A DNA stretch of 24,167 nucleotides from Pelargonium cotyledonis (Eukaryota; Streptophyta; Magnoliopsida; Geraniales; Geraniaceae). Each line of letters starts with the position of its first letter. Within the stretch, counting starts at the first letter, position 1. The stretch lies in contig JAYMTA010000793.1 in NCBI GenBank assembly GCA_036897625.1, positions 1 to 24,167 of the forward strand, read 5' to 3'. Of the stretch, positions 1-8,358 are shown piece after piece. Both the position numbers and the translations under genes were made by a program. The notes beneath the pieces are model-generated. The model worked only from the letters and a program-made list of their open reading frames with translations, did not search any database and was not told the DNA's origin.

Positions 1-1342
1 TAAAAAGTGTTGATAAGCCGTTTATAGTATCAAATTAACTGTATGAGACATTAACAATATTTTTTTTGGGTGAATCATTTTATCTAAATAACAAGTTGTT
101 TGTGACAAATTCATGAGAATATTTAAAAAGTGATCGAAATTAAAAATCAAAAGACAAAGTTATGATTATTTTTTCATATTTGTCTATATTTTATATTTTT
201 ATTATGAATGTATAATTGGAAATCTCAAATTTTGAATATAAATAATTAAAATTTAATTTTTTAAGACAACAATATTTTTAATAATTTTTTTTTACAAAAA
301 TGACATGAATATCGATCAAATCGGATATCAAATAACAAAGTTATAAAATTTTCTTTATTTTTATCACATAAAATTATAAGGGCATTATTGACTTTTTAAT
401 GGTCAAACTGGCTCTTTTTAGGGTGCTTATAAGCTGTAAAATGAGAAGCTGGATACCCTCAGCTTATTTTTTATATCTCATAAGCATGAGCTTATAAGCA
501 TTTTTTTAATTTACCAAACATGTAACTTGACAAAAAGAACCGTTTTAGTGCTCATAAGCCCGTTTGACGAGCTTATAAACTTAAACAAACACCCTCTAAG
601 TTTGTCAGGTCAATGGGTTTAAACACTTTGAATTTTTTTTAAGTCTCGAGTTTGAGTGTCTTTTCCGACAATACATAGTGAGGTACGATTTTGGATTAAA
701 ATGAGAAAATAATCTCTATTTCCGACAATACAAAATATGTGAGATATAGAGTTAAAAGAAGAGAGCTACGGTCTATTTTTAAGTAAATTGAATTAAGACC
801 AACTTATGCAGATATCTAAAATGTGAGTCAATCAATTTGAATTAGATCATATCAAAATTTTGTATGCAAAAATATTGTTCGAATCAAAACTATGGCATAT
901 GAAAATGACAAAAACAAACGCTTATAATACAAGTACCGTTTACATTACATCTGTCCTTAATAAAATGTGACAATTATTTTGAAACGGAACAATTAACACA
1001 CCATTTGCAATTGCATATAGGTTTGAGAAATGTCAAGTCCTTCCACATCAACTAGCAATCAGCATCTAGCCAATGTCAAGTTTTTTCTCATTATTATCAT
1101 AGCTATTGATTTCTCTTTCTTCTGAATTTCTCTATCTGAGGCCAACAAGCCCAATCTCCTCCTTCATTTCTCTGTAACCACTGTCCTATCCACAATCTCA
1201 TACATCTCCCACTCCTGTTTCCTTGTTTTCTGTTGCTATTTCCATTAAAAAGCTCTTTCGCATCATCTCTCGGAGAATCACCATGAATTAATTTCTCAAA
1301 TCCATTCTCTATCTCTCTCATTATCGACCTCCCCAGGAAGCC
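1..1342. other. AT-rich region upstream of MGD1
   Basis: No coding sequence is supportable here. The first 400 bases are very AT-rich. An inverted-repeat element (listed separately) lies at about 420-595. The last 250 bases before the MGD1 start become pyrimidine-rich, with many TTCTCT and TCTCTC runs from about 1085 to 1320. This is typical of a plant 5' UTR or core promoter on the + strand. No convincing TATA box could be tied to a start site. Confidence 0.6.
420..595. repeat. inverted-repeat, MITE-like element
   Basis: The left end begins agggtgcttataagct. The right end, read as its reverse complement, begins agggtgtttgtttaagttta and continues into taagct. The two ends therefore form imperfect terminal inverted repeats around 176 bp that are rich in the palindromic word AGCTTATAAGC. 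This looks like a small non-autonomous DNA transposon. No target-site duplication is clear, so the superfamily is not assigned. Confidence 0.35.
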
Positions 1343-4300
1343 ATGTATAATCCTTCCACTCTAACCCAAGAACCCACAGTCGCACCTGATTTCGTGTCCC
1401 AATTGGGTAGCTATGCTTTCACCTCCAGGTTCCAAAGCTCGCTCCTTGGTGGGCACTCGTCATTTTTGCCTAGCGAGCTGTGTTTTGATCGGGCGGTTGC
1501 AACTGGCGCGAGGAAGCCCAAAGCTGTTTGTGCTTCTATGAGCTTGGGAAGCAGCCGGGGCGGTTTGAATTTCACCAGAATTCTGAACGATTTAAATAGA
1601 GCCATTAGGTCACATTGCGAGCGAATCCCACTTGGGTTTGCCTCGGTGCGGGTCGGTGCCGAGGAAAATGGTGGGTTCAGGGACGATGGAGGTGGCGTTT
1701 TGCAGAACGAGGGCTTGCCAGCGAAAGGTTCTGCGGCTCAGGCCCCCAAAAGAGTCCTGATTTTGATGAGCGACACCGGTGGTGGCCACAGAGCATCCGC
1801 AGAAGCCATCAAGGCTGCTTTTAATGAAGAATTTGGGGATGATTATCAGGTTAGTTTGTGAAAGATGTGTTGTGGGTTTCAATAAGTTAATATCTGTTTT
1901 TGATTGCCGCCAAAGTTGTGTTGGGATGTGATGGTTATTCTAATTTAGAAACTTTTGATCAATAATTGTCATTATGGCTGAGTAATGCAGGTATTTGGAA
2001 AGTTGGGTTGATTCATGCATTTATTGTAAAATAATAAACTTCATTAGTAAAGTAAATAAATAAAATTAAATCTTGTTCTTGTTGCTTCAATCTCCTTGCA
2101 ATGTTTTGTTGCAGGTGTTTGTGATTGATTTGTGGTCAGATCATACACCTTGGCCGTTTAACCAGTTACCTAGGAGCTATAACTTCTTGGTCAAACATGG
2201 GTCATTGTGGAAAATGACATATTATGGAACGGCTCCTAGACTGGTTCACCAATCTAATTTTGCTGCAACTTCAGCATTTATAGCTAGGTGAGATTTTGTT
2301 ATCCATGAATATATTAAGGTTGCGTTTGTATTCTTAGACTTGATTTGGAATCGATGAATTGAAATGTTGTATTTCAAATACAAATATAATGTTCCAGAAA
2401 CCGTAGAATGTCAAATGATGAGTTAATAAGTGTCATTTGAAATTTCATGTTGTAGGCATGTTTTGAATCTTATTGGATTTGATTCAAATCCATTTCAAAT
2501 TCTTTGTACATCCAAACATTGGATCTTGCTCAAATCAACAATCCAAACAGACCACAATGGTATTTCCAAAACTACATGACATGTCCGAGGAAACACATAT
2601 GGATAAAATCCATGGTGATCATGTTGGATCCAGGGATGATGAATATTAGATACTTGTGTGTCATTTTGTAACTAGAACAAAATGACACTCAGCATGGAAC
2701 TGTGACTCTTGGCTGCAAAGCCCATCACCTGGTCTATCCTTCTTTGGTTTAATACTACTTGTCACCGTTGCTGATAAATAAATAAAAACTAGAACAACTA
2801 GAAGATTGCAGGTTTTGGTGAAGAGTGGTGTTTATTGGGCATGAATTCCACATTTGCATCAATACTTATTTAGTTTCATTTGCTCAACTTTATAGGAAAC
2901 TTCTTCACAAATTGGAGAGGGAGATTTTTAAATGGCTCTTATTTCTTGACCTCTTGGGATGATCCTATTGCAGGTTTATGACTTTTGACTTCGGATATAT
3001 TTTGTTTTTCCTCTATGCTACCACAGCATGCTGCTGCCATTTACCTTGGTACCAAACTGAAGGTCAACAACCCATCTATTCAGGCCTACCAATTTCCATA
3101 AAAAAAAATATCAGTTTTATTTTCCCCTTTTCATTTCTATTTCTTATTTTTGAAGTCTACTATACTATCTTTATTCACACTGTATATTCATTAACATTTC
3201 CGTTTCTCATATGCTCATATGCTCATGGTGATATACCCAATATGTGATGCTTGATTAGTTCTTGATATGGAGAAGAGTTCCTATATCATTTTTATGTGAA
3301 TGAGCATATTTGTCAAATATCAAATGTGCTTCCCTTGCATCCTGAAATTTATATGCAAATGTTGAAATATAACCTTACCACTCCCTGTCTCTCTTTTCAG
3401 TTTAGTAACTGGAATTTTAATTTGTAGTCATTATCTTTGCTGTACAATATGTTTATTTCATCGGATTTTACTTACCTGTGTCTGTAAATATTCCAGGGAG
3501 ATGGCAAAAGGACTAATGAAATATCAGCCTGATATTGTTATCAGTGTACATCCTCTCATGCAGCATGTTCCACTTCGTATTTTGAGGGGAAAGGGCCTTT
3601 TGGATAAGATTATATTTACAACTGTAGTCACTGACTTGAGCACTTGTCATCCGACATGGTTGGTTCTGCACTTATTTTTAAATTTTGAATGATACGTCAT
3701 TCCTTTATGTACTTCTGAATGTTGATTCTTTTGCAGGTTTCATAAGCTTGTAACAAGATGCTACTGCCCGACAACAGAGGTAGCGAATAGGGCACTAAAA
3801 GCTGGTCTCCAGCCTGCACAAATTAAGATTTATGGCCTACCTGTCAGACCTTCATTTGTTAAGCCCATTCGACCAAAGGTCAGTTAATTTTGGCCTTTGA
3901 TTGTTATATTTTATTTCTAAGAGTCATGCAGCATTGATATTAATATGTCAAAGGATTTTTTTTTTAAATAAAAAATTAGAGAATGTGAAAGTCTACTTGG
4001 ATCTACTTTAGAAGTTAGGTGCATATATGTGAACTCAATCTGTCACCTAAATACATAAACGAGAAGTTTAGTTCCTTTTGGAAATCGTGCTCATAGGATA
4101 TATGTAGGTGCTGTCCCAACCTTGCCGGAAAATGCGAAACTCTGAAACCTTGGAGACAGCTAAGTGCTTAAGTATCAGAAATTAGATGAAATTTCGTTGA
4201 GAATCCTTTCCCATCCTTTTGTTGCTTTTAGGTCTGGATGCTAAACTCAGACTATTTTATGTAGATTCTTCCTCCATCAAAAAGTTTACCCATTCTTTGT

Positions 4301-6524
4301 GTTCAAAGGAAGGGACTCACATCCCTCCATGATGGTGCCTAAATTCCATTTTTCATTCTTATAATGTAACATGATTACTTCTTTGGCACTTTTGAAGGTT
4401 TGGTGAACCTTTGTACCATGAGTTTTATTAATTTCCTTTATAATAAATCTCCTTATGGAAATCTGTAGTTTACCTCTCCTAAGCTTTATGACTGTAGTAG
4501 ATATTTTTTTAATTATAGCAACAACAATAAAGAAGCCATTTCCCAAACAAAGTTGGGGTAATTTACATAAATCCTTTAGCAAAATTCCTTGGCCGCCTTT
4601 GGTCTATAAACTCACCTCCTCCAACTGCTTGCAGTGTTTCTTTGTGCTTGTTTTAGTGTTTTACACAAACCTTGCATCCCTTGACTGTGTGGCTGTAGTG
4701 GTTTCAGAATCTTCTAATTGACAGTCGCTTTAGAGTTCTTCAACTTCATTTCTTAAATGTTGTATGGAGCACAGTACTAACTCTTTTGCCATGCTATCTT
4801 TTTAACCACTATAGGTTGATTTAAGGAAGGAACTGGGAATGAATGAGGATCTTCCTGCTGTGTTGCTGATGGGGGGAGGGGAAGGAATGGGCCCTATTGA
4901 GAAAACTGCTCTGGCATTAGGAGATGCATTATATGATGACATTCATGGGGAACCTATAGGTCAGGTCCTGGTGATATGTGGGCGCAACAAGAAGCTCGCC
5001 AACAGATTACTTACAATTGATTGGAAGATTCCTGTCCAGGTATTACTATATCCTTGCAAGTTGCACCTCCCAGTTTCAGTTTTAACCTGCTATCATTTCC
5101 ACTTATATGGAACCTTTCATGACTTTTTTTATCTGCTTTTCGTTCTTTTTAATAAATAAAAAAATTCAAAGCAACAATCAGATCAGCCTTACTACAAAAA
5201 TTATAGTTTGACCTTAGCAAAATGATTACTGCTCTATTTTTTTTAATAACGTAATACTCTCTCCGTCCCAAAATAAGTGTCCACTTTCTATTTTGGTTAG
5301 TTGGTTATGCATGTATAATCAACAATATCCCTAAGTTAACTAGAATCCCTTGAGTTTGTTTCACCAATAGCACATGGGGTACAAGGGGGAAAGCCTAACT
5401 CTCACTAAATCATCCTTAATCTTCACAAAAATATGAAAGTGGATAGAGGACACTCATTTTGGGACGGAGGGAGTATTGGAGGAGGATGCCTCCAAGAAAT
5501 GAATTTATACGGAAAAATATGTGAAATGCAGATGCTAACTTATGCTATTTACTCTGTCTTGTGTGGATTTGGAAGTTGCTGAATTTGCTTTATTATATAG
5601 GTGAAAGGCTTTGTCACTAAAATGGAGGAAGCCATGGGGGCATGTGATTGCATTATTACAAAGGTAAATATCTCAATTTGAATGGTTATAAGTTATAACC
5701 ACTTCATTTCCATTATGAGCTAATTTTTTATATTTGTGTTTTTGTAGGCGGGCCCAGGGACTATTGCAGAAGCCATGATACGAGGCCTCCCTATTATTCT
5801 GAATGATTTCATTGCTGGGCAGGTATTTTTTATTTTTATTGAAACAAATCTCTCTTTTGTGTAAATGACTGGTCCAAGTTAACTGTATTTCACAAAGTTT
5901 CAATCATTTCATGTTTTTATCGTCTTATTTGAACTCAATAGAATCATTTGCAGCATGAAATTTTAGAAATATGGTTTGTGGATTGTGCATATTTACAAGC
6001 CATATGATAATTCTTATAATGTGGTGTATATCATTGAATTATGAGATAAATCATTCTCAATGTAGTGCAATAGTAGGATGTGTTACGTGATCCTCAAAAT
6101 TTCTGACAAATTAGTGTAGAATGGTTCCTGCTATGTATAGCATACCCTTAAAAATAATATGGGTGCAACAATAGTTCCTCTGTCTGCAGGGTAGTTCTCC
6201 CATTGTTAGGCATGAGCTGCATTTAACTACTATGATTACATGTATAAAAGGGCCTTCTGTTTCTAACAATCTATTTTAATTCTTCAGGAAGTTGGGAACG
6301 TGCCATACGTGGTGGATAATGGATGTGGAAAGTACTCAAAGTCGCCCAAAGAGATAGCAAATATTGTTGCTGAATGGTTTGGTCCAAAAGCACACGAGCT
6401 ACAGGCTATGTCACGAAATGCATTGAAGTTGGCCAAGCCTGATGCTGTTTTCAAGATAGTTCACGATCTTCACGAGCTGGCTAGACAGAGAAATTTTGTA
6501 CCCAAGTATTCTTGCACAGCTTAA
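1343..6524 (+). CDS. MGD1: monogalactosyldiacylglycerol synthase 1, chloroplastic (8 exons)
   Basis: This enzyme transfers galactose from UDP-galactose to diacylglycerol, making MGDG, the main thylakoid lipid, at the inner chloroplast envelope. Coding exons read as 1343-1849, 2115-2287, 3497-3658, 3737-3878, 4815-5039, 5601-5663, 5748-5822 and 6288-6524, all with GT-AG introns. They give 527 residues, against about 530 for Arabidopsis MGD1. The first 100 or so residues are Ser/Arg-rich and variable, as expected for a transit peptide. The glycosyltransferase acceptor domain opens with [13 protein letters not shown] at 143-155; the family's proposed catalytic base is the His of GGGH, here H149. 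The nucleotide-sugar half has [10 protein letters not shown] at 348-357 and [10 protein letters not shown] at 424-433, and the protein ends in SCTA. The long transit region favours type A (MGD1) over the short-leader MGD2/3 type. An Arg codon is split across the exon 2-3 junction and a Trp codon across exons 3-4. No lesion was seen. Confidence 0.97.
2319..2556. repeat. possible MITE in MGD1 intron 2
   Basis: The left end reads tgcgtttgtattcttagact. The right end, reverse-complemented, reads tggtctgtttggattgttga, so the ends form loose inverted repeats of the 'gcgtttggatt' kind common in plant hAT- and Harbinger-like MITEs. The interior is full of TTTGAAAT/ATTTCAAA words on both strands. The ends are diverged and no target duplication is clear. 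Confidence 0.3.
4513..4585. repeat. possible SINE-like remnant in MGD1 intron 4
   Basis: The stretch runs from atagcaacaacaataaagaa through a segment with cccaaacaaagttgggg to acataaatccttt. It resembles a repeat seen widely in plant genomes, with AACAACAA, then AAAGCC, then a CCCA...TGGGG hairpin, then ACATGAATCC. The resemblance is from memory and imperfect, and the copy appears decayed. Confidence 0.3.
5257..5473. mobile_element. Stowaway-type MITE (Tc1/mariner) in MGD1 intron 5
   Basis: The left terminus is ctctctccgtcccaaaat and the right terminus is attttgggacggagggag, whose reverse complement is ctccctccgtcccaaaat. The inverted repeat continues inward through agtgtcc and cactttc words at both ends. 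A TA dinucleotide flanks each end (5255-5256 and 5474-5475), the expected target duplication. The element is 217 bp and has no coding capacity, as expected for a non-autonomous Stowaway. It sits well inside the intron at 5040-5600, away from both splice sites. Confidence 0.93.
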
Positions 6525-6907
6525 AAAATTAGTCGAATCAAATTTTGTAACTTAGTCTTCTATTCTGTTAGAAACTAAAATGGGGCAAGTTAGGTGTACA
6601 ATTTTCAGCCTTGTCCCTATGCATTATTAAGATTGTCTAATTGAAATGATACATTCTTGATACAAAAAACAAATTCTCAGTGGACTATGTAATTGTTGTT
6701 CTATCAATTGGCTTAATAACACTACTGTATTCAGATTCAAATTTGCTGATTTCATTTCTGGAATTGCAAGCATTTTCTATACAAACATCAATAGACTATA
6801 AACTAACTTCACTAACAAACTATGAATGTTTTGCAGATACAGTTCCATGACTTTGCAGAGAAGTTGATCTTGTTCTAGGTTGTTCTATGTTTTTGGGCGG
6901 GTCTTTG
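6525..6907. other. convergent 3' region between MGD1 and the DUF295 gene
   Basis: The region holds the 3' ends of two tail-to-tail genes. It is AT-rich, has no ORF of interest, and is only 383 bp, so the two 3' UTRs may lie close together or overlap. Poly(A) sites could not be fixed by eye. Confidence 0.6.
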
Positions 6908-8155
6908 TTACTCCTCAGACGATGGACTAGGAACGACCCAAAAGGGTGGCGGTACAATACTGTCTGTGTCCCACTCGTAAAAGGGTTTAATGTTCTGATC
7001 CTTCAAGCTAAACACGCCCATATCGTGACCTCCATACAAGTAGTCCTCGTCCATCCTATCCCAGCAATCGTCTGTGAAGTAAATGCAATTCTCCCTGCAT
7101 CCCGGGAAATCACTCGCCGACACTGCCATAGACTGATTTCCACCCAAAAACAGCGACTGGCCGCCCAAAGAATCCATCTCCATCCACCTCTTCTGGTTCG
7201 AATCAAGTGTGTAAACATGGAAGAACAGGGTTCTGTAAGGACAGACCAGAGGGTGTGAGTCCTTATCAGTGAGCAAGTCTGCTTCAGTCACTGCCTCGCC
7301 ATGTCCATTCACTAAATCCCCAACGACCCTCACAACGACCAAGATATCGCCATTGGACTCCACCAGGTACAAGTTACTGGAACACAGGCCACTCAGGGAA
7401 GGTACATTCACAGCTTCTAATGATTTTCTTGGATAAGAGGACCCAATGTACATAATCTTCTGAGGAAAACCCTTGAGAAAGTCCCAAACTTGAACAGAAC
7501 CCGTCTCAGACACAGCGAAGAGGACATCATTGTAGTACATAATGTCGCAGAAAGATTGGTTCTTGCCGTCGATTTCTTCCCAAGAAAAGTCCCCACATTT
7601 GCGGTAAGCGAGCTTGGAGCGGTAAGCGAACTTGGAGCTGGTCCAGACAGTGTAGATTGCTATGACTACAGCGTTCTTCTTCTCCAGAGGGTCCGATGAC
7701 AGGACAGCCTTGACAATGCTTCCTTGGATAGTTGATTCTTTCGGAGAAATATAGGAACACCCAGTTCCAGATAAAGGGTTGAGAAGGTAAAAGCTGGCTC
7801 TTTCTTTGTGCAGAAAGATTAGCCAGCCATGGGAGGACCCAACACAGCGAAACTGGTTTTGAGGTAGTATAGCGGCAGCTTCAGAGTAGCTGAGAACCTT
7901 GTTCTCTGCAAGGTTTAAGAATCGAAATGTGTTGTTGCTCTTGTCATAATAATCTGCATATTCATCTTCTTGAGGGAACAGCATGAGCAGTGGAGTCTGT
8001 GTTTTCATGGTCCCTTGTGAGCAAATTTTCACTTGTTTCCAAAGAATTGATGGTTTCATATTTATACTGCTACAAGACCAAATCTTAGTCGGATAAAAGA
8101 AGCTAACAGAATAGGAAATAGGCAACCTTAAACTAACTTGAGCAACACGAAACAT
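6908..8155 (-). CDS. DUF295 (KIB1-4 beta-propeller) domain protein without F-box
   Basis: This intronless gene encodes 415 residues. The C-terminal half carries the DUF295 signature: FLGGNQSMAVSASDFPGC at 336-353, CIYFTDD at 357-363, GGHDMGVF at 375-382 and PPPFWVVP at 402-409. The middle reads as repeated beta-strand blades ('SSHGWLIF', 'LLNPLSG'). DUF295 proteins often follow an F-box and act as SCF substrate receptors, but no F-box is present. The EMC4 gene begins about 200 bp upstream, leaving little room for a missing exon. The first 62 residues contain no Asp or Glu and have scattered Arg/Lys and many Ser, which resembles a mitochondrial presequence; the family includes F-box-less organellar members. 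That localisation is inference. Met33 and Met50 are alternative starts; Met1 was chosen because it keeps the presequence-like segment. An in-frame 18-bp duplication lies at 7601-7636. Confidence 0.88.
   Translation of the reverse strand: MFRVAQVSLRLPISYSVSFFYPTKIWSCSSINMKPSILWKQVKICSQGTMKTQTPLLMLFPQEDEYADYYDKSNNTFRFLNLAENKVLSYSEAAAILPQNQFRCVGSSHGWLIFLHKERASFYLLNPLSGTGCSYISPKESTIQGSIVKAVLSSDPLEKKNAVVIAIYTVWTSSKFAYRSKLAYRKCGDFSWEEIDGKNQSFCDIMYYNDVLFAVSETGSVQVWDFLKGFPQKIMYIGSSYPRKSLEAVNVPSLSGLCSSNLYLVESNGDILVVVRVVGDLVNGHGEAVTEADLLTDKDSHPLVCPYRTLFFHVYTLDSNQKRWMEMDSLGGQSLFLGGNQSMAVSASDFPGCRENCIYFTDDCWDRMDEDYLYGGHDMGVFSLKDQNIKPFYEWDTDSIVPPPFWVVPSPSSEE
7601..7636 (-). repeat. 18-bp tandem duplication inside the DUF295 coding region
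   Basis: Two adjacent copies, gcggtaagcgagcttgga and gcggtaagcgaacttgga, differ at one base. On the coding strand they give the in-frame hexapeptide pair SKFAYR-SKLAYR, adding six residues without disturbing the frame. Confidence 0.9.
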
Positions 8156-8358
8156 TTGTTGCTGTCAGAATAGGAAATAAGCTTTTTCAGAAACCACCAT
8201 TAAAAGAAGTTAATTACAGAACTGTAGTCTGAAGTTGGGCTTGGACTCCGAGTCCAAGACAAAAAACCGGCCCATTTTTTGTCCGGGTCGAGCCGGCTTT
8301 TCGTCTCTGATTTCGAGCGAGTCGGAGAATCAGAATCACAGAACAGAGAAGAGAAGAG
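8156..8358. promoter_or_regulatory. compact divergent promoter of the DUF295 gene and EMC4
   Basis: Only 203 bp separate two divergent start codons, so the promoters and both 5' UTRs must share this stretch. It contains two Site II (TGGGCY) motifs, TGGGCT at 8236-8241 and GGCCCA (reverse of TGGGCC) at 8269-8274. These are bound by TCP factors and are typical of housekeeping and organelle-related plant genes. A perfect palindrome, CTTGGACTC-C-GAGTCCAAG, lies at 8240-8258, overlapping the first motif. No TATA box is evident, consistent with a TATA-less divergent promoter. Confidence 0.65.

Noticed and set aside
7190..7205. GGTTCGAATC word like a tRNA T-arm
   Set aside because: It lies in the DUF295 coding region with no other tRNA arms around it.
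6887..7258. A 123-codon plus-strand ORF
   Set aside because: It is antisense to the DUF295 coding region, which has clear family motifs on the minus strand.
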